The notes: generated by a model not told the origin, from the letters alone. Positions 1 through 7,532 are shown, counted from the first letter of the stretch. The stretch is 25,535 nt of DNA from Massiliimalia sp964370215 (GCA_964370215.1 CAYJIM010000033.1:1-25535), one strand, 5' to 3'. Translations and numbers: made by a program.

Positions 1-164
1 AGGTCAAACGGCAACGGTTTTCCCTCATCCAACAAACCCATCAAGCGTTTGTGCGCAGCGTCCCTTGCGGTATACACCTCACCCGACAGCAAAATACGGT
101 CTGAAACTTTGAGTGTGGTCACCTGTTGTTGTAATTGTGTAACCGTCCATTGATAGGTTGCCAA
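1..164 (-). CDS. Fumarate hydratase class I, beta subunit (5' part only)
   Basis: This is the N-terminal 54 or so residues of an Fe-S dependent fumarase/tartrate dehydratase beta subunit; the rest lies beyond the left edge. The translation contains LKVSDRILLSGEVYTARDAA, then HKRLMGLLDEGKPLPFDL. This matches the family hallmark LK.GD.VLLSG..YTARDAAHKR and the PLPFDL segment. With an alpha subunit it would interconvert fumarate and malate in the cytoplasm, and its 4Fe-4S cluster is oxygen labile, which suits an anaerobe. The start is taken as TTG at 164-162, which lies 10 nt after AAGGGA (180-175). A GTG at 173 is closer than usual to that site, and a TGA at 215-213 closes the frame upstream. 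Alpha normally precedes beta in these operons. Here the gene upstream is a cation ATPase, so alpha is either downstream, outside the window, or elsewhere. Confidence 0.85.
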   Translation of the reverse strand, partial: MATYQWTVTQLQQQVTTLKVSDRILLSGEVYTARDAAHKRLMGLLDEGKPLPFD

Positions 165-214
165 TGCTTGCACGTCCCTTCTATTTGTCGTCCAATCGAC
201 GACGCTCTTTTCTC

Positions 215-243
215 ATTCTAACCGATCCTTTCCGTAATGTCAA
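215..243 (-). promoter_or_regulatory. Sigma-A type promoter of the fumarase beta gene
   Basis: On the minus strand TTGACA (243-238) and TAGAAT (220-215) are separated by exactly 17 nt. The -35 box contains the TGA stop codon (242-240) of the upstream ATPase gene, so the promoter begins inside that gene. The predicted transcript starts near 208. It soon forms a small hairpin with arms GTCGTC (203-198) and GACGAC (192-187), loop GATTG, just ahead of the AAGGGA ribosome site. Confidence 0.8.
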
Positions 244-2780
244 GAACTGCCCGGTTGTTTTAAGAAGATTGTCAAAACGGAGGGAAACAGCATACAACCA
301 AGACAGGTCAAGATCCCCTCTACCGTGAGTGGTGTCGTGCCAAACAACAACGCAATCGGCGGCACATAGATGGTCACCAGTAGAATGATCAACGACAGTA
401 ACACCGCCCACAACAATTTGGGATTGTTGAATAGTCCGGCGAAGGTCAGTTTGCTGTCCGTACCTTTGCAGGCAAAAACGTTGACCAATTGGGTGAGCAC
501 CAGCGTGGTGTAAGCGGCGGTTTGCGCCTGTGTCAAGTCAGCGGTTTGCCCTGCCACCAACATGAAGGCCGCAAGGGTTGCAAGTCCAATGAACATACCA
601 CGGAAAATAATTTCAGTCAACAAACCACCGGCAAAGACACTCTCCCCCTTACCGCGTGGCGGACGATTCATCATGCCGGGGGCTGCCGGTTCCAGCCCGA
701 GGCAGATGGCAGGCAGACCATCGGTGATGAGGTTGATCGTCAAAATGTGAATGGGTAAAAGCACCATTGGCATCCCCATCAGCAGGCCCAAAAACATCGT
801 CAACACCTCGCCGATGTTGCAGGAAAGCAGGTAACGAATAAATTTTCGGATGTTGGTGTAGATGACCCTGCCCTCTTCCACCGCATGTACCAAAGTGGCA
901 AAGTTGTCGTCCAGCAAGGTGATGTCCGCCGCTTCCTTTGTGACATCGGTACCGGTGATGCCCATGCTCACCCCGATGTCCGCTTGTTTGACCGCCGGTG
1001 CATCGTTGACCCCATCCCCTGTCATCGCCACCACCTGTCCCTGCTCCTGTAAATCCTGTACAATGAGCAGTTTATGACGTGGGGTGACCCTTGCGTATAC
1101 CGTCGCTTTTTTGATGATTTGTTTGCGGGTCTTCTCGTCCATCTCCTCCAAGGATTTTCCTTCCACCACGGCATCTCCCTCGTGGTAAATACCGATCTGC
1201 TCTGCCACTGCTTTGGCCGTCAGCAGATGATCACCGGTGATCATCACCGTTTTGATGCCTGCTTTATAACAGGCGGCAACCGCTTTTTTTACTTCCGGTC
1301 GCGGCGGATCCATCATACCGAGCAGCCCCAAAAAACAAAGGTCACCCCCCTCGATCTGTCTTGCAAAACCCAACACACGAAGGGCTCTTGCCGCCATCTT
1401 GTCGTTGGCCTCCTTTACCTGTGATTGCTTTGTTTGATTGAAAGGAAGTACGGTGTCCCCCTGCAGACAATGGGTACACTGTGCGAGCAACAGGTCGGGA
1501 GCACCCTTTATAAACCGCACTGTCTGCCCCTCTGGCAATTTGACGGTCACCGACATCTGCTTTGATTTGCTGTCAAACGGAATTTCATCCAGTCGCTTTT
1601 CCGTAACCGCCACCCCGCTCTTGGCGGCAATCTGCAACAGGGCAAGCTCCGTCGGATCTCCCACCCGTCCGTTCAAATCCGCATTGTTGCAGACAAGTCC
1701 ACAAAGAATGGTCGGATAGAGCGGGTGGGTTTTCTCTACCCCATCGAGGTGGGTACAATCCACCTGCCCCTGTAAGGTGTATCCTGAAACGACAGTCATT
1801 TTGTTTTGTGTCAATGTTCCGGTTTTATCGGAACAGATCACCGTGGTACACCCAAGTGTTTCCACGGCGTGCAGTTTTCGTACCAGCGCCCGTTTTCGCA
1901 CCATGCGCCCGACCGCCAGCGCAAGGGACACCGTTACCACCGCCGGCAACCCCTCCGGCACCGCTGCAACAGCAAGGGAAACGCCCAGTAGCAACATAGA
2001 AAGAAGCGACTCACCACGCAACAGGCCGATGGTCGAAACAACCAAACAGATGGCAAGACAACCAAGGGCAACCCACAACCCCAATTGTTTCAACCGCTGT
2101 TGTAGTTGGGTAAGTGGCTCTTCCACTTCATTTAAAAGGTGGGCAATGCGCCCCATTTCGGTTTTCATGCCAATGGCAGAGACCACACCACGCGCCCTAC
2201 CGGTGACTGCTGTCGTTCCCATAAAGGAAGTTTCTTTCACCTGTTTGTTTTGCGGATTGGATTCACCCGTTAAAATCGCCTCATCGACCGAAAAATTGAC
2301 CACTTGTTGTAAACTAACATCGGCTGGGATGCGATCCCCGGCTTCTAACGCCACCACATCCCCCACCACCAACTGTGCTGCCGACAGCGTTTGCAATCTA
2401 CCATCACGATACACCTTTGCCATCGGGGCCGCCATTTGTTTTAATTTTTCAAGCGTCTGCTCGGTGCGATATTCCTGCAAAAAACCCATGACCCCGTTGA
2501 GCAATACAACGACCGCAATGACAATGGCATCGACATATTCCCCAAGCAGAATCGACACCGCTGTGGAAACCAGTAAAATGACGGTCAAAATATCCTTATA
2601 TTGGTTGATGAAAATGCCAATCGGGTGAATTTTTTTACGGCTTTTTAACACATTTTCTCCAAATTCCTGCCCACGTCTCGCCGCCTCCTTACTCGAAAGC
2701 CCAACCGATGGACCCTCTTCACCGACAGCAACCACTTCTTTGCCCTGCAAGTCCTGTTCTAAAATGCCAAATAACGACAT
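240..2780 (-). CDS. Calcium-transporting P-type ATPase (P2 type)
   Basis: An 846-residue integral membrane cation pump that exports Ca2+ (possibly Mn2+) using ATP. Visible in order: actuator TGES (about residues 171-174), M4 motif VPEGLP (274-279), phosphorylation site DKTGTLT (about 318), nucleotide-domain KGAPD (about 425), and hinge TGDGVNDAP (587-595). These are followed by C-terminal membrane helices with CNIGEV in M5 and NLITDGLP in M6. Compared with SERCA, the Ca2+ ligands E309 (M4), N768/E771 (M5) and N796/T799/D800 (M6) are kept, while the M8 position of E908 appears to be Gln (LTQLVNVF), as in PMCA-type pumps. The start is ATG at 2780, preceded by AGAGGTGA; an earlier in-frame start seven codons upstream would put the ribosome site inside the gene. 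Its stop codon lies inside the next gene's -35 box. Confidence 0.93.
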   Translation of the reverse strand: MSLFGILEQDLQGKEVVAVGEEGPSVGLSSKEAARRGQEFGENVLKSRKKIHPIGIFINQYKDILTVILLVSTAVSILLGEYVDAIVIAVVVLLNGVMGFLQEYRTEQTLEKLKQMAAPMAKVYRDGRLQTLSAAQLVVGDVVALEAGDRIPADVSLQQVVNFSVDEAILTGESNPQNKQVKETSFMGTTAVTGRARGVVSAIGMKTEMGRIAHLLNEVEEPLTQLQQRLKQLGLWVALGCLAICLVVSTIGLLRGESLLSMLLLGVSLAVAAVPEGLPAVVTVSLALAVGRMVRKRALVRKLHAVETLGCTTVICSDKTGTLTQNKMTVVSGYTLQGQVDCTHLDGVEKTHPLYPTILCGLVCNNADLNGRVGDPTELALLQIAAKSGVAVTEKRLDEIPFDSKSKQMSVTVKLPEGQTVRFIKGAPDLLLAQCTHCLQGDTVLPFNQTKQSQVKEANDKMAARALRVLGFARQIEGGDLCFLGLLGMMDPPRPEVKKAVAACYKAGIKTVMITGDHLLTAKAVAEQIGIYHEGDAVVEGKSLEEMDEKTRKQIIKKATVYARVTPRHKLLIVQDLQEQGQVVAMTGDGVNDAPAVKQADIGVSMGITGTDVTKEAADITLLDDNFATLVHAVEEGRVIYTNIRKFIRYLLSCNIGEVLTMFLGLLMGMPMVLLPIHILTINLITDGLPAICLGLEPAAPGMMNRPPRGKGESVFAGGLLTEIIFRGMFIGLATLAAFMLVAGQTADLTQAQTAAYTTLVLTQLVNVFACKGTDSKLTFAGLFNNPKLLWAVLLSLIILLVTIYVPPIALLFGTTPLTVEGILTCLGCMLFPSVLTIFLKQPGSS

Positions 2781-2909
2781 CCACTCACCTCTCTTCTTCA
2801 ATCGATACAGTGTATGTGTAGGAATGCCGGTTTAGCACCCGACTTTCGGGGCAACTCATGATATTTTTGATCTCTTCGGAAAGAATAACAACGAAAGGAG
2901 CGTGTTTGT

Positions 2910-3137
2910 ATGCAGGATAAAAAACCAAAACGCCATCAGGCATTCCACCCTGCCGATCGGTGTCTGTTTGACTCCGATTTATTTTTGGACATCGACGACG
3001 TGGTGTCCACCACCGAATGTACCGGTTTGATTCAAACCCCACCACGCAGTCATGCCGAGGCAGAATTTTACACCGATCTATACGGCATCCCAACCCCTTC
3101 GGTACAAAAAAAGCCTCCCACCAACCAAACATCCTAA
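2910..3137 (+). CDS. Small conserved-looking protein, 75 residues, unknown function
   Basis: A 75-residue acidic-centred protein with a good ribosome site (AAAGGAG, 8 nt before ATG). The middle reads FLDIDDVVSTTECTGLIQTP and is followed by EAEFYTDLYGIP. From memory this IDDVVS.TECTGL pattern recurs in short hypothetical proteins of Clostridia, but I cannot confirm that here and no function is known to me. There is no signal peptide or membrane segment; it is likely cytoplasmic. It is divergent from the ATPase gene and is followed by an inverted repeat that could terminate it. A longer ORF on the opposite strand (2785-3192) covers the same bases but has no comparable features. Confidence 0.7.
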   Translation: MQDKKPKRHQAFHPADRCLFDSDLFLDIDDVVSTTECTGLIQTPPRSHAEAEFYTDLYGIPTPSVQKKPPTNQTS

Positions 3138-3141
3138 CGGG

Positions 3142-3188
3142 AAACGGCAACCACGAAGTGCTCTCATCTTCAAGGTTGCCGTTTGTTT
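3142..3188 (+). terminator. Probable terminator of the small protein gene
   Basis: Perfect 11-bp inverted repeat AAACGGCAACC (3142-3152) / GGTTGCCGTTT (3174-3184) with a 21-nt loop, starting 4 nt after the stop codon. The following T content is modest (GTTTG), so termination may be partial. Confidence 0.6.
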
Positions 3189-3267
3189 GCATATTTTCAA
3201 AAAATCAACCAATATTTTGTCCAATTTGCCGCTTTTTATTTCTCTCAATATTTTTGTAAAAAAAGTA

Positions 3268-3296
3268 TTGACATTACGTTGTAATTGTGATAGAAT
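3268..3296 (+). promoter_or_regulatory. Promoter of the tRNA cluster
   Basis: TTGACA (3268-3273) and TAGAAT (3291-3296) with a 17-nt spacer, in an AT-rich context. Transcription would start near 3303, about 47 nt before the first tRNA. Confidence 0.85.
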
Positions 3297-3349
3297 ATAA
3301 AACGTTCCAGTCGAAACGGCAACACAAAAGTCGAATGGAATATGATTGT

Positions 3350-3426
3350 GGCGGTATAGCTCAGTTGGCTAGAGCATGCGGTTCATACCCGCAGTGTCGT
3401 TGGTTCAAATCCGACTACCGCTACCA
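3350..3426 (+). tRNA. tRNA-Met (CAT), elongator type
   Basis: Folds as a full cloverleaf of 77 nt with encoded CCA. Acceptor arms are GGCGGTA/TACCGCT with a G1-U72 wobble, D stem GCTC/GAGC, anticodon stem TGCGG/CCGCA with loop TTCATAC (anticodon CAT), and T stem GTTGG/CCGAC with loop TTCAAAT. It lacks the three consecutive G-C pairs of initiator tRNA. The G1-U72 pair resembles elongator tRNA-Met of Bacillus, so elongator Met is preferred over tRNA-Ile2. Confidence 0.93.
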
Positions 3427-3430
3427 CAAC

Positions 3431-3505
3431 GGCCCGTTGGTCAAGCGGTTAAGACTCCGCCCTTTCACGGCGGCATCACGAGTTCGATTCTCGTACGGGT
3501 CACCA
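3431..3505 (+). tRNA. tRNA-Glu (TTC), copy 1
   Basis: A 75-nt cloverleaf with encoded CCA. Acceptor GGCCCGT/ACGGGTC, anticodon stem CCGCC/GGCGG with loop CTTTCAC (anticodon TTC), T stem ACGAG/CTCGT. It lies 4 nt after tRNA-Met in the same transcript. Confidence 0.95.
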
Positions 3506-3543
3506 TTTTTAAATAAAGCAAATTGCTTTCATATATTTTTTAA

Positions 3544-3618
3544 GGCCCGTTGGTCAAGCGGTTAAGACTCCGCCCTTTCACGGCGGCATCACGAGTTCGA
3601 TTCTCGTACGGGTCACCA
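3544..3618 (+). tRNA. tRNA-Glu (TTC), copy 2
   Basis: Base-for-base identical to the copy at 3431-3505 over all 75 nt, with unrelated flanks. It is separated from the first by 38 nt of AT-rich spacer. Confidence 0.95.
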
Positions 3619-3619
3619 A

Positions 3620-3649
3620 AACCTTTCAACAGTAGTTGAAAGGTTTTTT
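3620..3649 (+). terminator. Rho-independent terminator of the tRNA cluster
   Basis: Perfect 11-bp stem AACCTTTCAAC (3620-3630) / GTTGAAAGGTT (3635-3645), loop AGTA, running into a T tract. Confidence 0.9.
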
Positions 3650-3666
3650 CTTTTTATCTATCAATG

Positions 3667-3707
3667 AAAACCGCCATACTTTTCCGGTCGAAAAGTGTGG
3701 CGGTTTT
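3667..3707 (-). terminator. Terminator after the YitT operon (symmetrical)
   Basis: An 18-bp near-perfect inverted repeat, arms 3667-3684 and 3690-3707 with a 5-nt loop and one G-T pair. It is flanked by A and T tracts, so it can act in both directions. It lies 7 nt beyond the stop codon of the minus-strand gene at 3715-4107 and also backs up the tRNA terminator. Confidence 0.85.
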
Positions 3708-3714
3708 GACTCTT

Positions 3715-4107
3715 TTATGATAGTATATTCGGACGCAAGCAATGCTCCAAAAGGCTTTTCACCTCTTCAATTTTGACACGAAATGCCTTCTTGGTCTGCG
3801 ATTCATAATTGAAAAACATCATGAATTGATCATCCCAATCATAGAGTTCAATGCGTGTGATCGCCGCTTCCCTTAACTCCTCACGCAAGCGGTCATTTTG
3901 CTTGACAAAGCCATAAATACGATGGTCATTGGCAAGCGGATAGGTCAGTGACTGTTCAAACGGTCGTTCGGTTTTGATCTTCACCCGAATTTCGCTGATT
4001 CCCCCGCTGACATGTCTGGTTTTATTTTCTACAATGCGAAAGTTTTTGGTCGGAATAAACTCCGATAAAGTGACCGCAGTCGCTCCTTGATAAGTATCTG
4101 TATGCAC
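3715..4107 (-). CDS. Unknown protein, 130 residues
   Basis: I do not recognise this protein. It is soluble by appearance, with no signal peptide or membrane helix, and is rich in charged residues. A central segment NDRLREELREAAITRIELYD is followed by DWDDQFMMFFNYESQTKKAF, suggesting a mixed alpha/beta fold. The start is GTG at 4107, with AAAGGGG about 10 nt upstream. It follows the YitT-family gene by 29 nt with no terminator between, so the two are probably cotranscribed, and it ends just before a strong terminator. The coupling to a membrane transporter-like gene gives no firm functional hint. Confidence 0.65.
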   Translation of the reverse strand: MHTDTYQGATAVTLSEFIPTKNFRIVENKTRHVSGGISEIRVKIKTERPFEQSLTYPLANDHRIYGFVKQNDRLREELREAAITRIELYDWDDQFMMFFNYESQTKKAFRVKIEEVKSLLEHCLRPNILS

Positions 4108-4136
4108 TTTTCAAACGCCCCTTTCCTGTCTCTTGA

Positions 4137-5015
4137 TCAAGACGGTACTATTTTATGAAATCCGGCACCGATCAATTCCTTTGCATCTGCCATGATGACA
4201 AATGCTTTGTCTTGATGTTTGCCGATCATTTGTTTGACAATCAACGCCTGTTTGGGTGTTACCGCCATCAGATAAATATCTTTATCCGCTTTGGAATACA
4301 TCCCCTTGGCATCAATTTTGGTCGCCGCTCGCTTGACTCTTTGCATCAACGTTTCCACGATCGACTCACAATTTTTTTCAGTAATGATGATACACAAATC
4401 CCCACGGTCAAATCCGCTGAGCATTTTATCTGCAAAGGTGGAACAGACGTACAGCGCAATGACAGCATATAGCCCCACTTCAATGTCGCCAAATACAATC
4501 ATGGCGAACACAACCACTGCACCGTCCACAAAAAAACTCATTTTCCCAACGCTGATATTCGGAAACTTCACCACCAACAAACGGTTGACAAGATCTGTTC
4601 CCCCCACCGAGGCATTGCTCACCACAAGACAGACAAGACCCAACCCATAAATCACCCCACCAAACACGGCAGCGGCAATGGGGTTGTCGGTCAAGGTGGG
4701 TAGACCTTGTGTCAAATTGAGCAACAACGAATAAAACAAACTGGACAAAAAGGTGGTCGCCGTGAACAAAAATCCCTTTACAAAAAAACTGATGATGTAA
4801 AGCGGAATGTTCATGATAAACACAATGGTGCCAATTTGCAAGTCCTCAAACACGTGGTGTAACACGGTACCGATGCCGGTAAATCCGCCACCTGCAATGT
4901 TGTTCCCTGCCAAAAATAAATTGACCGCAGCACAATACAACAGGTTGCCCAACACCAGTAGCGATAGCCGAAAAAGCAGGGATTTCCCCTGTTCTTTTTT
5001 GCCAAAATTCATCAT
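4137..5015 (-). CDS. YitT family membrane protein (YitT domain plus DUF2179)
   Basis: A 292-residue membrane protein of the YitT family, whose members are of uncertain transport function. About residues 15-200 form several hydrophobic helices. They include the family signature NLFLAGNNIAGGGFTGIGTV near residues 33-52 and NASVGGTDLVNRLL near residue 135. The last 85 or so residues form a cytoplasmic DUF2179-like domain (IITEKNCESIVETLMQRVKR, then DKDIYLMAVTPKQ). The GRGVT..G.G.YT pattern usual in that domain is eroded here to KRAATKIDAKGMYS, so any ligand site may differ. Two adjacent ATGs (5015 and 5012) are possible; AGAGG lies 7 nt before the first. It is transcribed from a promoter at 5206-5178 through a leader of about 155 nt. 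Confidence 0.88.
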   Translation of the reverse strand: MMNFGKKEQGKSLLFRLSLLVLGNLLYCAAVNLFLAGNNIAGGGFTGIGTVLHHVFEDLQIGTIVFIMNIPLYIISFFVKGFLFTATTFLSSLFYSLLLNLTQGLPTLTDNPIAAAVFGGVIYGLGLVCLVVSNASVGGTDLVNRLLVVKFPNISVGKMSFFVDGAVVVFAMIVFGDIEVGLYAVIALYVCSTFADKMLSGFDRGDLCIIITEKNCESIVETLMQRVKRAATKIDAKGMYSKADKDIYLMAVTPKQALIVKQMIGKHQDKAFVIMADAKELIGAGFHKIVPS

Positions 5016-5177
5016 GAGGTGGCCTCTTCTTTCCTTTTCAATTGTCCTGATACAAAATGGTAAAAAGAATGCGGCAGAGCTTTAAAAACCTCTTAAAAAA
5101 GCCACGCTTTCATTCCTAAAAACACATCGACATACACCTGAACGTATCGTGTTGCCGACATCTTTTTAATAGGCTAA

Positions 5178-5206
5178 ATGATAGAGTGCTTTTTTCAAAT
5201 TGTCAA
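5178..5206 (-). promoter_or_regulatory. Promoter of the YitT operon
   Basis: Minus-strand TTGACA (5206-5201) and TATCAT (5183-5178), 17-nt spacer. The predicted start near 5171 gives a leader of about 155 nt before the ATG. Within it AACAC (5153-5149) and GTGTT (5125-5121) flank an inner imperfect stem and are followed by a T run, a weak terminator-like structure. Confidence 0.75.
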
Positions 5207-5299
5207 GTCTTTTTTCACATTTTCCTGCTTTTTTAGAAAGAAAAGTCTTTTTCAATAAAAAAATAGCATAATTGTTGTTCTGATTGTTTAATTTCACGC

Positions 5300-5328
5300 T
5301 TGATTTTATCTGAAAAAGCAGATATGAT
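5300..5328 (+). promoter_or_regulatory. Promoter of the aminotransferase-dehydrogenase operon
   Basis: TTGATT (5300-5305) and TATGAT (5323-5328) with a 17-nt spacer. The predicted start near 5335 lies only about 3 nt before the left arm of a strong hairpin. Confidence 0.7.
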
Positions 5329-5337
5329 AGAAATAAC

Positions 5338-5390
5338 AAAAGCACAAAGACGTGTCGTCGGTTTTTCAGAGACGCGTCTTTGTGCTTTTT
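5338..5390 (+). terminator. Leader terminator hairpin ahead of the aminotransferase gene
   Basis: A 19-bp inverted repeat, arms 5338-5356 and 5372-5390 (AAAAGCACAAAGACGTGTC on the left, with one G-U pair) and a loop of about 14 nt. The right arm ends in TTTTT. It sits between the promoter (5300-5328) and the ribosome site GGAGG (5401-5405). No plus-strand gene precedes it since the tRNAs, whose own terminators are 1.7 kb away. It therefore most likely acts on the transcript of the gene that follows, as an attenuator. It could alternatively be a DNA operator. Confidence 0.75.
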
Positions 5391-5413
5391 AATTATTTTT
5401 GGAGGTATCTATC

Positions 5414-6532
5414 ATGCTAAGAGGTGTACGCAAACAAACTTACAATGCAACGGCTTATGTGCCCGGAAAATCCATCGATGTGGTGATGCAGGAGTATGGA
5501 CTGACACAGATCGTCAAGCTCGGTAGCAACGAAAACAACTACTCCCCCTTCCCTACCGCACTGTCCGCCATGCAAAAAGAGATTGCAAAAATCAATGTCT
5601 ACCCTGAAAAAAATTATGTACGCCTAAAACAGTTGCTCGGCAAAAAGTTTGATCTAAACGAGCACTGGATCGGCCTCGGACACGGTGCCGGCAACGTGTT
5701 GGACACCATTGCCAAAACCTTTATCGAAGATGGGGATGAAGTCATCGTCCCGACACAGAGCTACAGCCTGTACAAAGAAATTTCTTGGGTCATGGGGGCA
5801 ACGGTCAAGTTTGTCGATCTGGACAGCGATTACAAGATCAACCTTGCACGCATCCAAGAACAGATCACCGAAAAAACAAAACTGATCTGGCTTTGCAATC
5901 CCAACAACCCAACCGGCACCCTTTGCGACAAAGAAAAAATCAATGACATCCTAAACGCCATGCCAAAGCAAGCATGGCTTGTCATGGATGAAGCCTATGT
6001 GGAATTTGCCGAGGAGGGCTGTGCGCCGGATACCTTGGCACTCATCAAAGAGGGAAAGCCCGTCATTTCAGTGCGCACCTTTTCAAAACTCTATGGGCTT
6101 GCCGGTTTGCGCATCGGCTACTTGATCGCAAACCCACAGATGGTCACCTGCTACGACACCGTCAGTGAACCGTTCAATTCCAACCGATTGGGGCTTGCCG
6201 CTGCCGTTGCCACCCTACAACACGGCGAATCGGAAGTGGAAGCGGCCAAATGCACGATGGTGGCCGACCGCAAAAGAATGGAGGCACAGTTGGCTGAACT
6301 GGGGTGTGAAGTGACCCCAACCCACACCAACTTTTTATTTTTCAAATTGCCCTGTGAGGGTGGTTTGATCAACGAATTGCTGTTGCAAAGAGGGGTGATT
6401 GTCCGCCCTGCCACCGGCTGGGGCTTTGCCGATCATCTGCGTGTCAGCATCGGCACCACCGCAGAAAACGATCGCTTTTTGGCGGTCATCACCGATATTT
6501 TAAGCGATGCCGAGGTACAAAAGTATGCCTAA
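5414..6532 (+). CDS. hisC: PLP-dependent aminotransferase, histidinol-phosphate aminotransferase type
   Basis: A 372-residue cytoplasmic fold-type I aminotransferase. Visible: substrate-side SNENNYSPFP (38-47), CNPNNPTG (161-168) with the PLP-contacting Asn, DEAYVEF (192-198) with the PLP-ring Asp, RTFSKLYGLAG (221-231) with K225 as Schiff-base lysine, and R233 in GLRIGY. This order and length fit HisC. However, no other histidine gene is nearby, and the partner gene is a 2-hydroxyacid dehydrogenase. A role as an aromatic or general amino acid:2-oxoacid aminotransferase is therefore at least as likely. The start is ATG 5414 after GGAGG (5401-5405). A TTG five codons earlier would swallow the ribosome site. 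Its last codons overlap the next gene by 8 nt. Expression is probably gated by the leader hairpin at 5338-5390. Confidence 0.88.
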   Translation: MLRGVRKQTYNATAYVPGKSIDVVMQEYGLTQIVKLGSNENNYSPFPTALSAMQKEIAKINVYPEKNYVRLKQLLGKKFDLNEHWIGLGHGAGNVLDTIAKTFIEDGDEVIVPTQSYSLYKEISWVMGATVKFVDLDSDYKINLARIQEQITEKTKLIWLCNPNNPTGTLCDKEKINDILNAMPKQAWLVMDEAYVEFAEEGCAPDTLALIKEGKPVISVRTFSKLYGLAGLRIGYLIANPQMVTCYDTVSEPFNSNRLGLAAAVATLQHGESEVEAAKCTMVADRKRMEAQLAELGCEVTPTHTNFLFFKLPCEGGLINELLLQRGVIVRPATGWGFADHLRVSIGTTAENDRFLAVITDILSDAEVQKYA

Positions 6533-7532
6533 AATCCTGTTGTGCGACTACAAAGAACCGATGAATCGCAACTTAGAAATTGAAAAACAGCTGTTGACCT
6601 CAGGCTTTTTGCCGGATGTCACGGTAGAGACGATGATTTATGAAGATGACAACGACGCCCTTTTGGCGGCATTGGCAGATGTGGATGCCCTGCTGACCGC
6701 CTATATTCCGATGGACGAAGCGTTGCTGTCACAGGCAAAACACTTAAAATTCATCTCCATTCAGGCGACGGGGTATAATTACATCGACATCAAAGCCGCT
6801 GAAAAATTAGGGATAGGGGTGAGTGTCATCGGCGAATACTGCACCCAAGAAGTTGCCGACCACACCATGACCCTAGCGCTTTCCGTCGCCCGCAACATCA
6901 AGGTGTATACCGAGGACATTGAGACGGCACACAAGTTCGACTTTATGGCAGGCAAACAGATGATCCGACTGGAGCAGGGCACCTTTGGCATTTGTGGACT
7001 GGGAAAAATCGGTCAGGCGGTTGCCCGTCGTGCCCAAGGGTTTGGCATGAAAACCATTGCATTTGACCCCTATTGTAGCAAAGAGGCTGCGGCGGCGGTC
7101 AACACGACACTGGTCAGCAAGGAAGAACTATTAAAACACAGCGACATCATCAGCCTCAACATGCTACTCACCAAGGAGACCGAACACTTTTTGGATGAAA
7201 AAGATTTTGCCTTGATGGAAAAGTGCCCCATCATTGTCAATGTGTCCCGTGGTGCAATGATCCGTGAGTCCGCTCTCTGCACCGCCCTTGACAATGGCAC
7301 CGTTTATGGTGCAGGGCTGGATGTACTGGTGGACGAGAGCTATGAGGGAACCAAAACCAATCCGTTGGTGGGTCGCCCCAACGTCATCATCACCCCACAT
7401 GCCGCTTTTTATTCTGATTTCTCGATGTTAGAATGTGCGAGAATTGCCACTGAAAACATTCTCTATTATTTAGACGGACAGACCAAAAAGGTCAATCGCA
7501 TGTTAAATTCATGCAATGTTGAACAAAAATAG
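6525..7532 (+). CDS. D-2-hydroxyacid dehydrogenase (CtBP-like)
   Basis: A 335-residue NAD(H)-dependent dehydrogenase that would reduce a 2-oxoacid to the D-2-hydroxyacid or the reverse. The Rossmann motif GICGLGKIGQAVARRAQGFG (GLGKIG at 158-163) is followed by a likely NAD-selecting aspartate in FDP (about 181). Catalytic residues are Arg242 in NVSRGAMI, Glu271 in LDVLVDES and His292 in ITPHAAFYS. The PHAAFYS..S....R pattern is closest to CtBP-like members. The start is ATG 6525, overlapping the aminotransferase stop codon by 8 nt, with GAGG 9 nt upstream; this indicates translational coupling. A GTG/ATG 18 nt upstream (6507) is inside the upstream gene and lacks the spacing. No terminator follows before the importer promoter, so some read-through into the ABC operon is possible. 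Paired transamination and reduction of an amino acid is the simplest role. Confidence 0.9.
   Translation: MPKILLCDYKEPMNRNLEIEKQLLTSGFLPDVTVETMIYEDDNDALLAALADVDALLTAYIPMDEALLSQAKHLKFISIQATGYNYIDIKAAEKLGIGVSVIGEYCTQEVADHTMTLALSVARNIKVYTEDIETAHKFDFMAGKQMIRLEQGTFGICGLGKIGQAVARRAQGFGMKTIAFDPYCSKEAAAAVNTTLVSKEELLKHSDIISLNMLLTKETEHFLDEKDFALMEKCPIIVNVSRGAMIRESALCTALDNGTVYGAGLDVLVDESYEGTKTNPLVGRPNVIITPHAAFYSDFSMLECARIATENILYYLDGQTKKVNRMLNSCNVEQK

Noticed and set aside
1777..2628. 283-codon plus-strand ORF inside the ATPase gene
   Set aside because: Ser/Thr/Arg-rich shadow translation opposite a strongly motif-supported gene.
2785..3192. 135-codon minus-strand ORF opposite the small protein gene
   Set aside because: No recognisable motif, rich in Arg/Trp/Cys in shadow-frame fashion, overlaps the ATPase start region and the terminator stem; the plus-strand gene has the better ribosome site and motif.
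3287..3565. 92-codon ORF across the tRNA genes
   Set aside because: Its sequence is the tRNA-Met and tRNA-Glu genes read in frame.
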